Below are positions 41,578 through 53,900 of a stretch of DNA of 64,000 nucleotides, piece by piece. The stretch comes from Brenneria izbisi. Lineage in GTDB: Bacteria > Pseudomonadota > Gammaproteobacteria > Enterobacterales > Enterobacteriaceae. The translations under genes were made by a program, and so were the position numbers. Positions within the stretch are counted from its first letter, which is position 1. Each line of letters starts with the position of its first letter. Where the stretch lies: positions 99,291-163,290 of the forward strand of contig NZ_JAMPJU010000009.1 of assembly GCF_025840185.1 (NCBI RefSeq), read 5' to 3'. The notes beneath the pieces are model-generated. The model had not been told where the DNA came from. It saw nothing but the letters and a program-made list of their open reading frames with translations, and ran no database searches.

Positions 41578-43016
41578 TATTCATCCTCCTCCATGACCCA
41601 GGTATCTTTGGTACCGCCGCCTTGCGAGGAGTTGACCACCAGCGACCCTTCCGTAAGCGCCACGCGGGTCAGTCCGCCGGGCACCAGACGGATTTCCTCG
41701 CCGAACAGCGCGAACGGTCGCAGGTCAATGTGGCGGGGGGCCAGACCCTGTTCGACAAACGTGGGGCAGGTGGAAAGCGCCAATGTCTCCTGTCCGATGT
41801 AGTTATGCGGATTGGTCAGCAAACGCAGCCGAAAGTCATCAATTTCCTGACGTGTGGCTTTCGGGCCGACCAACATGCCGTAGCCGCCCGCGCCGTGGAC
41901 CTCCTTCACCACCATGCTGGCCAGATTATCCAGTACATAGCGCAATGCTTTGGGATCGCGGCACTGCCAGGTGGGAATATTGCCCAGAATCGGCTCTTCG
42001 GACAGATAGAAACGGATCATCTCCGGCACATAGGGATAGATGGATTTATCGTCCGCTACCCCGGTGCCAATGGCATTGGCCAGCACCACGCCGCCAGCGC
42101 GGTAGACTGACAACAACCCCGGCACGCCAAGCATCGAATCAGCGCGGAACGCCAGCGGATCGAGGAAGGCATCATCCACACGGCGATAAATGACGTCCAC
42201 CTGACAAGGGCCTTCCGTGGTGCGCATATAGACTGCGCCTTCCTTGACGAACAAATCGGCGCTTTCCACCAGTTCGACTCCCATCTGCTGGGCCAGGAAG
42301 CTGTGCTCGAAGTACGCGCTGTTAAAACGGCCCGGCGTCATCACCACCACGGTCGGATCATCAACCGGCGTACTTTCACGCAGCGTCTGCAACAGGTAGC
42401 TGGGGTAGCGTTCGACGGGAGCGATATGCTGGCTGGCGAACAGATCCGGGTAGAGCCGCATCATCATTTTGCGGTTTTCCAGCATGTAAGAGACGCCGGA
42501 AGGCGTGCGCAGGTTGTCTTCCAGAACGTAATAATGGCCGTCGCTGTTGCGCACCATATCGATACCGGTGATATGGGCGTAGATATTGTTGTGCAGATTG
42601 ACGCCCTGCATGCAAGGTTGGTACTGGTCGTTTGCCAGCACCTGTTCACTGGGGATAATGCCTGCCTTGAGAATATGTTGCTGATGATAGATGTCATACA
42701 GAAACGCGTTCAGCGCCTGGACCCGCTGCCGAATACCGCGATCGAGTTGTCGCCATTCATGAGCCGGAATAATGCGCGGCACACTGTCGAAAGGAATTAA
42801 ACGCTCGGTACCCCCCTCTTCACCATAAACATTAAACGTAATTCCAACACGATGAAACAGCAGTTCGGCCTGTTCCTTTTTCTGCCGGATGGCCTGTTGA
42901 TCGGTCTGTTGTAACCATTGCCAATAGGCGTTGTAATGCTGACGTTGTTTGCCTTCCAGCGAGATCATCTCATCGTAGTAAGGCGCGGTCGGAAGTTTCA
43001 TTCTTATCATCATCAT
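41577..43016 (-). CDS. Circularly permuted type 2 ATP-grasp protein
   Basis: The 479-residue protein is first in the Anbu operon. It matches the family by YYDEMISLEGKQRQHY, VRNSDGHYYVLEDNLRTPSGVSYMLENR and MVVKEVHGAGGYGMLVGP. It is predicted to bind ATP and form an amide bond, possibly tagging substrates; the real substrate is unknown. Start by ATG 43016 or the adjoining ATGs. Confidence 0.9.
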   Translation of the reverse strand: MMMIRMKLPTAPYYDEMISLEGKQRQHYNAYWQWLQQTDQQAIRQKKEQAELLFHRVGITFNVYGEEGGTERLIPFDSVPRIIPAHEWRQLDRGIRQRVQALNAFLYDIYHQQHILKAGIIPSEQVLANDQYQPCMQGVNLHNNIYAHITGIDMVRNSDGHYYVLEDNLRTPSGVSYMLENRKMMMRLYPDLFASQHIAPVERYPSYLLQTLRESTPVDDPTVVVMTPGRFNSAYFEHSFLAQQMGVELVESADLFVKEGAVYMRTTEGPCQVDVIYRRVDDAFLDPLAFRADSMLGVPGLLSVYRAGGVVLANAIGTGVADDKSIYPYVPEMIRFYLSEEPILGNIPTWQCRDPKALRYVLDNLASMVVKEVHGAGGYGMLVGPKATRQEIDDFRLRLLTNPHNYIGQETLALSTCPTFVEQGLAPRHIDLRPFALFGEEIRLVPGGLTRVALTEGSLVVNSSQGGGTKDTWVMEEDE

Positions 43017-43288
43017 CCCCAGGCATCTCGCTTAATAGCGATAATAGATCAATGCATAAAATGCGCCATTTTGACAAAGTGAGCCTTTGTCATTAGTTAG
43101 CAAAAGATTTTGCTTATTACTGGGGCGTTCTGTGAGTCGGTTGCACCATGGGAATTCGTATCAGGCGCGGGTTCTGGATCGGCATACGCCGTTTTTTCGA
43201 CGCGGATTAACCGATCCTTAACTGATCGACATAAACATAAGAGTGGTTTTTACTTTGCGAATAATGACGGGATGGTGAGTCAACCGGT
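43017..43288. other. Intergenic region between Anbu operon and toxin remnant
   Basis: This AT-rich stretch probably holds the promoter of the minus-strand Anbu operon. A plus-strand open frame at 43110-43292 (60 codons) has no ribosome site or family look. The stop of the toxin remnant falls in a dyad, AACCGGTTTAAACCGGTGG, at 43282-43300. Confidence 0.35.
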
Positions 43289-43572
43289 TTAAACCGGTGG
43301 CCATTCATGAAAAGTGCTTATCAGGGACAACACCCATATAGCGTCCTCATCTTCGATAATTTCATACACCATACGAAGTGTTGATGTGGGCACAGTTCGC
43401 GCGTCCCCGCGATCTTACCGGGAACGCCCATTTCTGGTTGTTCGCCCAGCCTGCTTGCGGCTTCGCTAAAGTGATTATCCATTTCAACAGCAGCGACCGG
43501 ATTATCCGCCGCAATATCATCCCATATGTCAGCACGATCTTGCTCGGCCTCTGGCGTCCAGATAACGATCAC
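43289..43572 (-). pseudogene. ParE/RelE-type toxin gene broken by a frameshift
   Basis: The frame from GTG 43572 gives IVIWTPEAEQDRADIWDDIAADNPVAAVEM…GTRELCPH, typical of ParE toxins, then turns nonsensical. In another frame the expected ParE end resumes as TLRMVYEIIEDEDAIWVLSL…, up to a TAA at 43289. The shift lies near 43378-43390. The frame starts inside the antitoxin stop (GTGA overlap), so this was an antitoxin-toxin operon. Confidence 0.7.
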
Positions 43573-43726
43573 GATCTGCCTTTACCCGCTATCACCTGAT
43601 TGCGTCGAGCCGCAAACGTTGCTTCAACTTCTTCATTAGTCCGGCCAAGACCAGTACGTACAGATTGGCGAGCGACTTCAACTTTACGCCGTAGAGCTTC
43701 ATTGTGAAAACAGCTTTTGTCGCCAT
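43569..43726 (-). pseudogene. Antitoxin partner of the ParE remnant, frameshifted
   Basis: From ATG 43726 the frame gives MATKAVFTMK, then goes wrong. In a second frame EALRRKVEVARQSVRTGLGRTNEEVEATFAARR…GKGRS continues to the stop overlapping the toxin start. TNEEVEATFAARR is a usual antitoxin C-terminal pattern. One missing base near 43695-43705 explains it. Both partners are therefore damaged. Confidence 0.6.
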
Positions 43727-44048
43727 AATACCCCCATAAAAAGAGATACTGGGTATATACCCAAGCATTACCAAATGACGTGCTATTTTTGGTTTTGTTT
43801 TCCGGCCAGGCAACGGATGATAGGTTTTGGGTCAAGAAACTTGTCGCATATATCAATGGGTTATGGATGGCGCCGCGGCAGGAGACAAGGTTAAGATCCT
43901 GAGCAATTTGCATAAAAAAACCGGAAACCATGAGATTCCCGGATTCTTACACCACGACTGGATCATTCCGCCGATCCTTGACTGCTCGGCATTACGCCAA
44001 ATAGCGCGTCTTTATGGTGTTATGAATGACTTTGACCAATAACAAGGC
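43727..44048. other. Intergenic region between toxin-antitoxin remnant and ridA
   Basis: The only clear element is the minus-strand terminator at 43914-43942. A plus-strand open frame (43827-44042, 71 codons) has no ribosome site or recognisable product. Confidence 0.35.
43914..43942 (-). terminator. Rho-independent terminator after ridA
   Basis: On minus, CCGGGAA pairs with TTTCCGG (one G-U pair) around an 8-base loop and is followed by seven T. It stands about 105 bases after the ridA stop. Confidence 0.65.
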
Positions 44049-44435
44049 TTAACGACGAACGGCGATCGCTTCAATTTCGATTTTGACATCTTTCGGCAAA
44101 CGTGCGACTTCAACGCAAGAGCGAGCCGGGAACGGCGCTTCGTGTTCGTTGAAGAAGGCTTCGTAAGCGGTATTGACGAGGGTGAAATCGTGCAGATCTT
44201 TGACGAAAACGGTGGTTTTAACGATATCGGAAACGTTCAGGCCTGCGGCTTCCACAATCGCCTGAACGTTTTCCAGCGACTGACGCGTCTGGGCGGTAAT
44301 ATTGTCGGCAACCAGACCACTTTTCGGGTTTACCGGGATCTGACCGGAGGTGATGATCATGCTGCCGAGATCGACGCCTTGTACGTAAGGGCCGATGGCG
44401 GCTGGCGCGTGTTCAGTGCTGATAGTGCGAGACAT
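44049..44435 (-). CDS. ridA: 2-iminobutanoate/2-iminopropanoate deaminase
   Basis: RidA (YjgF) hydrolyses reactive enamines/imines released by PLP enzymes such as threonine dehydratase. The 128-residue protein has IGPYVQGVDLGSMIITSGQIP, and the substrate-binding Arg in APFPARSCVEVARLPKDVKIEIEA. Its place downstream of pyrBI matches E. coli. Confidence 0.96.
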   Translation of the reverse strand: MSRTISTEHAPAAIGPYVQGVDLGSMIITSGQIPVNPKSGLVADNITAQTRQSLENVQAIVEAAGLNVSDIVKTTVFVKDLHDFTLVNTAYEAFFNEHEAPFPARSCVEVARLPKDVKIEIEAIAVRR

Positions 44436-44505
44436 GGTATCTCCTGATTAGGATGAAAAAGGGACGCTAACATTTCCGTTATTCAAAAAAGCATTGCCAT
44501 TATTC

Positions 44506-44543
44506 AAAAAAGCCCCGCCTCAGGCAATGCTCATCAGCGGGGC
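44506..44543 (-). terminator. Rho-independent terminator after pyrI
   Basis: On minus, GCCCCGC (44543-44537) pairs with GCGGGGC (44518-44512), followed by TTTTTT. It closes the pyrLBI transcript before ridA. The motif TTATTCAAAAAAGC is directly repeated nearby (about 44480 and 44500). Confidence 0.8.
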
Positions 44544-44568
44544 AATGAAAGAAAACCGGCAGTGGGCG

Positions 44569-45986
<1,418 letters not shown>

Positions 45987-45999
45987 TTTTGTTTTTCTC

Positions 46000-46206
46000 C
46001 TAACGGTTGGTCCGGTAAACACAGGACAAGTAAACAGAGGCGGCGTCTGGTTTTCCATGAATGACAGGCAAAAAAAAGCCCCTCAACGGAGGGGCTTTTT
46101 TGAATGATTGATTGAGCAACGGAAAGGAAAACGCCGACTGGCTGCCGGATGGCAGTTGTGGTTGATAACCAACATAAGCAGCGGATTTATTGATGCAGCA
46201 GCGCAT
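46000..46206 (-). CDS. pyrL: pyrBI leader peptide PyrL
   Basis: A 68-codon frame begins at ATG 46206 after the strong ribosome site GGGAGGGG, runs through the attenuator hairpin and ends 13 bases before pyrB. Ribosome position on the pyrimidine-rich segment GCGTTTTCCTTTCC upstream of the hairpin should prevent terminator folding when UTP is low, as in E. coli pyrBI. E. coli PyrL has 44 residues, so this one is longer, though with the same arrangement. Confidence 0.75.
   Translation of the reverse strand: MRCCINKSAAYVGYQPQLPSGSQSAFSFPLLNQSFKKAPPLRGFFLPVIHGKPDAASVYLSCVYRTNR
46071..46101 (-). terminator. pyrBI attenuator
   Basis: On minus, an A-tract precedes the GCCCCTC/GAGGGGC stem (loop CGTT), and seven T follow. 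It lies inside the pyrL frame, 85-115 bases before pyrB. This is the UTP-sensitive attenuator of the operon. Confidence 0.9.
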
Positions 46207-46231
46207 GACCCCTCCCGGCAAATTGTCGGAA

Positions 46232-46259
46232 ATTATACGCGCCGAGGACGCTAATTCAA
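46232..46259 (-). promoter_or_regulatory. Sigma-70 promoter of pyrLBI
   Basis: On minus, TTGAAT (46259-46254) and a perfect TATAAT (46237-46232) are separated by 16 bases, about 26 bases before the pyrL ATG. Confidence 0.75.
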
Positions 46260-46439
46260 GCGGAAAACGTGATTTTTTACCCATCGCAATCGGTTGCGCA
46301 GTGAATATCCTTGACATAAAAAATGAAGATAGGAAGGAAGTTCGAAAGGAAGCGTGAAATGCAGCTCACTCTTTCGGTCTAAGGCGCTGGCGAGCGCCGG
46401 GTTTGGCGAGTATAACGTTTTCAGACCATTGTTTTATAA

Positions 46440-46946
<507 letters not shown>

Positions 46947-47301
46947 TTCTATTCTCGTACATAACTCAGGGAAAAAAACGAAGGCGACAGGCGTGCTTCA
47001 TTCTTGGCGTAAAAGGGGCTGAGTCGGGAGATGACTTCAGGATGAACCGTATGGATGCGGTTCAAGCCAGTGTTGCGTCGGGAACGCGTCACTGGCGGTC
47101 CGTCAGACGTCACCTCACGGCGAAGGACCCGCGTAGCGGCCCCGTTCCGCCAAAAGCCACAGATTAAGGCGCGCGGCGATTGAGCGCTCCTTGTCGGGCG
47201 CGTGCTACGACGTTGCATGGAAATACCGCTATTCTTGCGCACGAAACCCCACTGAACTGACATGTCTCGTGTCGGTAAGGTGGCTGAGCAAGGGCGGAAT
47301 A
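46947..47301. other. Gene-poor structured region between tabA and argI
   Basis: The GC-rich stretch has several inverted repeats, such as TGAACCG-N8-CGGTTCA at 47042-47063. A minus-strand open frame of 104 codons (46949-47263) is Arg/Ser/Pro-rich and looks unlike a folded protein. It may be a dispersed repeat or a structured RNA; I cannot decide from one copy. Confidence 0.35.
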
Positions 47302-48309
47302 CTAATCCTCACTTAATGTCGCCACCATAACCGCTTTAATGGTGTGCATGCGGTTTTCCGCTTGATCAAATACGATGCTGTGTGCGGATTCAAAAACCTC
47401 GTCCGTGACTTCCATTCCGCCGTGCAGACCGTATTGTTCCGCCATCTGTTTGCCGAGGGTGGTCTGGTCGTCGTGAAAGGCCGGCAGGCAGTGCAGGAAT
47501 TTCACCTGCGGGTTGCCCGTTGCGGCAATCATCGCCATGTTCACCTGATAGGGTTTCAGCAGTGTAATACGCTCTTGCCAGGCTTCTTTCGCTTCTCCCA
47601 TGGAAACCCATACGTCGGTGTAAATGAAATCGACGTCAGCCACACCTGCGGCAATATCTTCCGTCAGCGTAATGACGCCGCCGGTTTGTTTGGCGGCGGC
47701 CTGACATTCGGCGACCAGTCCGGCGTCCGGCCAGCAGGCTTTGGGCGCGACCAGACGTAAATCCAACCCGGTCAACGCCGCCGCTTCCAGCATGGTATTC
47801 CCCATGTTGTTGCGCGCATCGCCCACATAAGCCAGTTTCATGGTGGACAGCGGCTTGCCGGGCAAATGCTCTTGCATGGTCATCAGATCGGCCAGTAATT
47901 GCGTCGGATGAAACTCATCGGTCAGCCCGTTCCAGACGGGTACGCCGGCATATTGCGCCAGTGTTTCAACAATTTGCTGACCGTAGCCGCGGTATTGAAT
48001 ACCGTCGTACATTCTGCCCAGCACGCGCGCCGTATCCTTGATGGATTCTTTGTGACCGATCTGACTGCCGCTGGGCGCCAGATAGGTGACTTGCGCCCCC
48101 TGATCGTATGCAGCAACTTCGAAAGAGCAACGAGTCCGGGTCGAATCTTTTTCGAAGATGAGTGCGATGTTTTTGCCTTGCAGGTGGCGGGTTTCGTTGC
48201 CGCTTTTTTTATCGGCTTTCAATTTGATTGACAGGGTTAGAAGCCTGGAGATTTCTACCGGGGAAAAATCCATTAACCTTAAAAAATGACGCTTGTAAAA
48301 CGATCTCAT
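47302..48309 (-). CDS. argI: Ornithine carbamoyltransferase
   Basis: ArgI makes citrulline from ornithine and carbamoyl phosphate in arginine synthesis. Motifs are [11 protein letters not shown], the HPTQ motif, and [11 protein letters not shown] with the active Cys. I choose ATG 48309 ([15 protein letters not shown]), giving 335 residues as in E. coli ArgI. A further upstream frame to 48384 runs through the operator and is not translated. Two ARG boxes overlap the promoter region. Confidence 0.95.
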   Translation of the reverse strand: MRSFYKRHFLRLMDFSPVEISRLLTLSIKLKADKKSGNETRHLQGKNIALIFEKDSTRTRCSFEVAAYDQGAQVTYLAPSGSQIGHKESIKDTARVLGRMYDGIQYRGYGQQIVETLAQYAGVPVWNGLTDEFHPTQLLADLMTMQEHLPGKPLSTMKLAYVGDARNNMGNTMLEAAALTGLDLRLVAPKACWPDAGLVAECQAAAKQTGGVITLTEDIAAGVADVDFIYTDVWVSMGEAKEAWQERITLLKPYQVNMAMIAATGNPQVKFLHCLPAFHDDQTTLGKQMAEQYGLHGGMEVTDEVFESAHSIVFDQAENRMHTIKAVMVATLSED

Positions 48310-48340
48310 GACGAACATCTCCATACGGCTCAATATATTG

Positions 48341-48379
48341 ATTGAATTAAAATTCACTTTATATGTGTAATTATTCAAT
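48341..48379. promoter_or_regulatory. Two ARG boxes upstream of argI
   Basis: The first box (48341-48358) contains the perfect palindrome TGAATTAAAATTCA. The second (48362-48379) keeps TG…T…ATTCA, and the gap is 3 bp. That is the canonical spacing for hexameric ArgR in enterobacteria. Confidence 0.88.
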
Positions 48380-48471
48380 TTCAAGTGGCGGTATCAAACT
48401 TTATGGTGGAGACGGCGGCAGCGCTGTGGGACAATGACGAAATAATACGTCGATTGAATGAGGACTGAGGC

Positions 48472-48897
48472 ATGGCAAACCGCGAATTACTGGAAGAACA
48501 ACGTGAAGAGACACGCCTGATCATCGAAGAACTGCTGGAAGACGGCAGCGATCCTGATGCGCTGTATACCATTGAGCATCATTTTTCAGCAGAGAAATTT
48601 GAAGTACTGGAAAAGGTCGCTGTGGAAGCGTTCAAACTGGGCTACGAAGTCACGGATGCGGAAGAACTGGAAGTGGAAGACGGCGTGTTGCTGATGTGCT
48701 GCGATGCGATCAGTGAAGTGGCCTTGAACGCCGAATTAATCGACGCGCAGGTGGAGCAACTATTGACGCTGACGGAACGTCATGGCGTGAATTACGATGG
48801 CTGGGGCACGTACTTTGAAGATCCTGATGGCGAAGAGGATGAGGACGGCGAAGACGAAAATTTTTATGACGAGGATGATGACGGTAAACGTCATTAA
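48472..48897 (+). CDS. rraB: Ribonuclease E inhibitor RraB
   Basis: The 141-residue acidic protein binds RNase E and slows mRNA decay. It closely follows E. coli Rra[58 protein letters not shown] and an Asp/Glu tail. Divergent from argI as in E. coli. Confidence 0.96.
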   Translation: MANRELLEEQREETRLIIEELLEDGSDPDALYTIEHHFSAEKFEVLEKVAVEAFKLGYEVTDAEELEVEDGVLLMCCDAISEVALNAELIDAQVEQLLTLTERHGVNYDGWGTYFEDPDGEEDEDGEDENFYDEDDDGKRH

Positions 48898-48922
48898 TTC
48901 TTTGCTGCCAATCTCGTTCAAG

Positions 48923-48954
48923 GCCGCGCATGTGAAAATATGCGCGGCTTTTTG
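48923..48954 (+). terminator. Rho-independent terminator after rraB
   Basis: GCCGCGCA (48923-48930) pairs with TGCGCGGC (48941-48948) and is followed by TTTTT, 25 bases after the rraB stop. Confidence 0.85.
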
Positions 48955-49159
48955 TTTTCCCCGCTGAGCGCCGGAATAAGAAATGCGTTCGAACCCAGCC
49001 GATCTGTTGGCTGTTCGAATAAGTGTCAGCGGGATTGTCATCCTATTTTGTCGTTAACGCTGAATGAGAAATTTCCCATTCTCACAGGTTGAGTGGCGAT
49101 GCGAAAATGTAACTAATTATTTGCCAAGTTAATTATTTACTACATTCGGTATCGAAAAA

Positions 49160-50938
49160 ATGACAAGGATTGCTCAGTTTGATTTTTCTTATTTTGAAAT
49201 CAATAAATTAATTAATTATTTTTTAACCGGAAGTCATTTTTTACGCCTCGCTATCTTAACGATATTTTTACCTTTCATTGCGCCTGATGTTAATGCGGCA
49301 ACGCGACCCGATGCGCAGCAAATTGAGCAGCGACAGATTAATCAACAGCAAATCAATCAGCAGGAGCGGCAGCGTGCGCAAGCGCGGCAACTGGCGCCTC
49401 AGACGCCGGATATCCGTTTACAACCGCCAGGCGCGTTCCTCACCCGATTGCATTTCCCGGTGGAAATGACGCCTTGTTTCCCTATCCGACGAGTCGAATT
49501 ACAGGGAACGCAGGATTTTCCCGGCTGGTTGCCTTTGCAGCGACTGGCTGATCAGGCCGTGAACCAGTGCCTGGGCGCGAAGGGAATTAATTTGTTGATG
49601 AGCGCGCTGCAAAACCGTCTGGTGGATCACGGTTACGTCACCGCCCGCGTACTGGCGCCGGCGCAGGATTTAAAAAGCGGGACGCTGAAGCTGGTGGTGA
49701 TGGCCGGTAAAGTCAGCAAGATCACGCTATCGCCGGACAGCGATCGTTATATTCAACTCTACAGCGCTTTGCCCGCGCGTGCAGGCGGGTTGCTTGATCT
49801 ACGCGATATTGAGCAAGGGTTGGAGAATTTACAGCGCGTTCCCACCGCACAGGCGGATATGCAATTGCTTCCGGGAGAAAATCCGGGGGAAAGCGACGTG
49901 GTGGTCAGCTATAAGCAGGCGCGTCACTGGCGTATCGGCGCGTCGCTGGATGATGCCGGCACCAGGAGCACCGGTCGCTATCAGGGCGGTTTGACGCTAT
50001 TCCTCGATAATCCTTTTTCTCTCAGCGATACGTTCTATCTCTACGGTGGGCGCGATCTGCAAGGCCGCGGCGGGAAAAGCAGCAAAAGCTACGTTGCGCA
50101 TTATTCAGTTCCCTTTGGTTACTGGCAGGCGGGCATCACCGCCAGCGGTTATGACTATAACCAGACCATCGCCGGTCTGAATGAAAATTACACCTACCGC
50201 GGCGAGAGCGAAAGTCTCAACGTCCAACTCAGCCGTGTTCTGCACCGCAGCGGCAGCCAGAAAACCTCAATCAGCTACGAGGTGCTGACCCGCGAATCAC
50301 GTAATTTTATCAATGATACGGAAGTCGAGGTGCAGCGGCGCAATACTTCCGCCTGGCGCCTTGGCTTGCAACATCGCCACTATATTGCGCAGGCGACGCT
50401 GGACGCCGCCGTCAGCTACCAGCGAGGCACTCGCTGGTTCGGCGCGCAGCCCGCGCCGGAAGAGGCGCGGGGAGAAGGCACCGGGTTGGCTAAAATCGTG
50501 CAGTTTTCCACTGCACTGGATGTGCCTTTCGCGTTGTTTGATGAGGCTTTTCGCTACAACGTGCAATACCAGCGTCAAATCGCCAGCACGCGCCTGACGC
50601 CGCAGGATCAGTTTTCTATCGGCAACCGCTGGACGGTGCGCGGCTTTGACGGCGAACTGACGCTCAGCGCCGATGATGGCTGGCTGGTGCGTAATGAACT
50701 TGCCTGGCGAACGCCGCTCCAGAATCAGGAACTCTATCTGGGCGTGGATTACGGCGAGATCAGTAACAACAGCACGGAAATATTGTCGGGGCGGCATCTG
50801 GCGGGCGGGGTGATTGGTCTGCGCGGCAACGCGTTCAAAACCGGTTATGACCTGTTCGCGGGCGTCCCGTTTTCCAAACCTGGCGGATTCGATACCAGCC
50901 CGGTGGTCCTGGGTTTCAATCTGAACTGGCAGTACTGA
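49160..50938 (+). CDS. Two-partner secretion transporter (TpsB; ShlB/FhaC/HecB/CdiB family)
   Basis: The 592-residue outer membrane protein exports the large TpsA encoded next. It has a long signal peptide (cleaved near VNA, about residue 46) and a Gln/Arg-rich linker. POTRA domains follow (about 95-260; [30 protein letters not shown]), then a 16-strand barrel ending …GFNLNWQY. The L6-loop-like segment [16 protein letters not shown] is in place. The gene precedes cdiA by 41 bases. The ribosome site is weak. Confidence 0.93.
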   Translation: MTRIAQFDFSYFEINKLINYFLTGSHFLRLAILTIFLPFIAPDVNAATRPDAQQIEQRQINQQQINQQERQRAQARQLAPQTPDIRLQPPGAFLTRLHFPVEMTPCFPIRRVELQGTQDFPGWLPLQRLADQAVNQCLGAKGINLLMSALQNRLVDHGYVTARVLAPAQDLKSGTLKLVVMAGKVSKITLSPDSDRYIQLYSALPARAGGLLDLRDIEQGLENLQRVPTAQADMQLLPGENPGESDVVVSYKQARHWRIGASLDDAGTRSTGRYQGGLTLFLDNPFSLSDTFYLYGGRDLQGRGGKSSKSYVAHYSVPFGYWQAGITASGYDYNQTIAGLNENYTYRGESESLNVQLSRVLHRSGSQKTSISYEVLTRESRNFINDTEVEVQRRNTSAWRLGLQHRHYIAQATLDAAVSYQRGTRWFGAQPAPEEARGEGTGLAKIVQFSTALDVPFALFDEAFRYNVQYQRQIASTRLTPQDQFSIGNRWTVRGFDGELTLSADDGWLVRNELAWRTPLQNQELYLGVDYGEISNNSTEILSGRHLAGGVIGLRGNAFKTGYDLFAGVPFSKPGGFDTSPVVLGFNLNWQY

Positions 50939-50979
50939 TGTCTTGGTTGAGCAATGCTTTTTGTTAAGGGATAACGAGA

Positions 50980-53900
50980 ATGAATAAGCATTTTTATCGC
51001 ATCGTCTTTAACCGGACGCGTGGCATTTTGATGGTGGTTTCCGAGCTTTGCCGCGGCTGTGTTGGCGGTTCCGCTTCTGCCGGGCGCGGAACGTCATTAC
51101 GTCAACTGACGGGGCGTCTTTCGCCGCTGACATTCCTGATGCTCGGCGCGATGGGGTTGGTCATGTTGGCGCCGTCGGCGCAGGCGACGATCGTGGCGGA
51201 TCGCAATGCGCCCGGTAACCAGAAACCGACGATATTACAGACAGCGAACGGTACGCCGCAGGTCAATATTCAAACGCCCAGCGCGGGCGGCGTGTCGCGA
51301 AATGTCTACAGCCAGTTCGATGTCAACCAGAAAGGCGCGATCCTCAACAATTCGCAAAAGCAGGTGCAAACGCAGCAGGGAGGCTGGGTGACGGGCAACC
51401 CCTGGCTGGCGAAAGGCGAAGCCAAAATCATTCTTAATGAAGTCAATTCGCGTGATCCCAGCAAGCTTAACGGTTATATCGAAGTCGCCGGGAAAAAAGC
51501 GCAAGTGGTGGTCGCCAACCCTGCGGGCATCAGTTGTGACGGTTGCGGCTTTATCAATGCGGACCGGGCGACGCTGACCACCGGTAAAGCGCTCATGGAA
51601 AACGGCCAACTGAAAGGCTATCAGGTTGAGCAGGGGAATATTCGCATCCAGGGCCAGGGCATGGATAGCAGCCGTCAGGGATATACCGACCTGATCGCGC
51701 AGACGGTGGAGATTAACGCCGGAATTTGGGCCAATGATTTGACGGTGACCACCGGGCGCAACCGCGTCAGCGCCGATCTGCGACAGGTTGACCGGCGGGC
51801 GGACAACGCATCGTCAGACTCGCAGACGACGCAGGAGCAGCCGAAACTGGCGGTGGATGTGGCGCAACTTGGCGGCATGTACGCCGGTAAAATCCAGCTT
51901 ATCGGCACGGAAAAAGGTGTCGGCGTGCGCAACGCCGGAACGATTGGCGCGCAGGCGGGCAGCGTGACCATCACGGCGGACGGACGTATTGAAAACAGCG
52001 GCAGCATCAATGCCACCCAGAATGTCCAACTGGCGGGAAGCAATCTGGATAACCACGGTAAAGTCTATGCGCAGCAGGATGTGACGGTAAACGCGCGGCA
52101 ACAAGCCGCCAACCGTGGCGTGCTGGCGGCGCAGCGCCATACCGCGTTAACCGCGGACAATATCAGCAACCAGCCTGGCGCGGTGCTGGGGGCCGGCATC
52201 AATAGCGACGGCTCTGTGGCGAACAGCGGCGATTTATCGCTGACGGCGGCGCAACGCATTGAGGCCAATGGCCAGCATCTGGCGGGCGGTTCGCTGCGCA
52301 TGGCGGCGGCTGAGGTGAACGCCGACGGCAGCCAGACGCAGGCGACGAATGTGACGCTGAACGCCAGCACCGGATCCGTTTCCAGCCGTCAGGCGCATAT
52401 CAGCGCGGACGGCCAACTCGATGTGGCGGCCGCGAAAGCCGTCAATAACGCCGGGGGAACGCTGATTGCCGGGAAATCGCTGGCGGTGAGGGCGGAAAGC
52501 CTGAGCGGTGACGGGCAGTTGCTCTCGCTTGGCGATATGTCGCTGACTTCCACACGGCGTTTCGATAATCACAGCGATGTGATCGCTAATGGCAAACTGG
52601 ATTTGACGGTGGCAGGCGAGGTGACCAACCGCCGGAAAATTCAGTCCGGGAATGCACTAACGCTCACCGCCGATCGCCTCGACAATCAGTCAGGCGGGGA
52701 AATCAGCAGCCTGAAAACCCAGCTAACCCTGACGGACACGCTCACTAACCGTGGTTTGATTGATGGCGGTCAGACGCGTATCGACGCCGCAACGCTGAAC
52801 AATATCGGCAGTGGCCGCGTCTATGGCGACTGGATTAGCTTGCAGTCGCAGACGCTGAACAATCTGGATGAAAACGGCATCAGCGGATCTATCGCGGCGC
52901 GGCAGGGATTGAATCTGGGCATCGGCACATTGAATAACCGGCAACAGGCGCTGATTTACAGCGACGGCGCGATGGCGCTGGGCGGCAGCCTGGATGCGGC
53001 GGGACAGGCGACAGGTCAGGCTGATACGATCAATAACCACAGCGCCACGATTGAATCGGTAGGGGACATGGCGCTGTCCGCCGGTCAGATCAATAACATC
53101 AACGACCATCTGGTCACGGAAACGGTCAATACCACCCGCTATATCGACGAGGCGGTGCTGAGTGGACACACCACGCGCTATAACTGGAGCGATATCTGGT
53201 TCACCCGCAATAAATACGGCGTCAATACCGCGCATATGCCGGATGGCTACGCTGATGAGCGATTTTATCGCTACAGGTATACCCGCACTGTTAGCGAGAC
53301 GCGGGTTAAAGAGAGCGAACCGGGCCAAATTCTGTCCGGCGGTAACCTGTGGCTGACGGCGGCGCGAATGACCAACCGCGACAGCCGGGTCATTGCCGCG
53401 GGTTTGCTGATTGACGGCGTTAAGGAACTGAGCAATCTGGCGACGCCGGGCGAGCGCATCACCTCCGATGTCGGCTGGCAAGAGCGCTGGTATGCCAGAA
53501 AGAAAAAGAACTGGCGGGGCGTCACCAGGACCTCACAGGGGATCAGCGGCAATACCTATGCCCCTGCCGTGAAAGTCGAAACCATCGATTTGCAAGCCAG
53601 CGACTGGCGGCAGAACGCATCCTTCAATGGTTCGGGTTATGCGGTCACGGCGTTGCGCGCGGGCGTGGTCGGCCAGGATGCCATCCAGCCGACCGCCAAA
53701 CTGCCGAACAGCAGCCTGTTTACGCTTCAGCCTGCGGCGGAAAGTCGTTATCTGGTGGAAACCGATCCGCGCTTTACCAACCAGAAACAGTGGCTGAGTT
53801 CGGACTACATGCTGAAAGCCTTCGGCCAAACCGATGGCCAAGATAAGCGGCTGGGCGACGGTTTTTATGAACAGCGCGAGGTGCGCGAGCAGATTATACA

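Noticed and set aside
43110..43292. 60-codon frame upstream of the Anbu operon
   Set aside because: No ribosome site and no recognisable product; it lies in the probable promoter region.
43827..44042. 71-codon plus-strand frame between the toxin-antitoxin remnant and ridA
   Set aside because: It overlaps a terminator of the opposite strand and has no ribosome site or family similarity.
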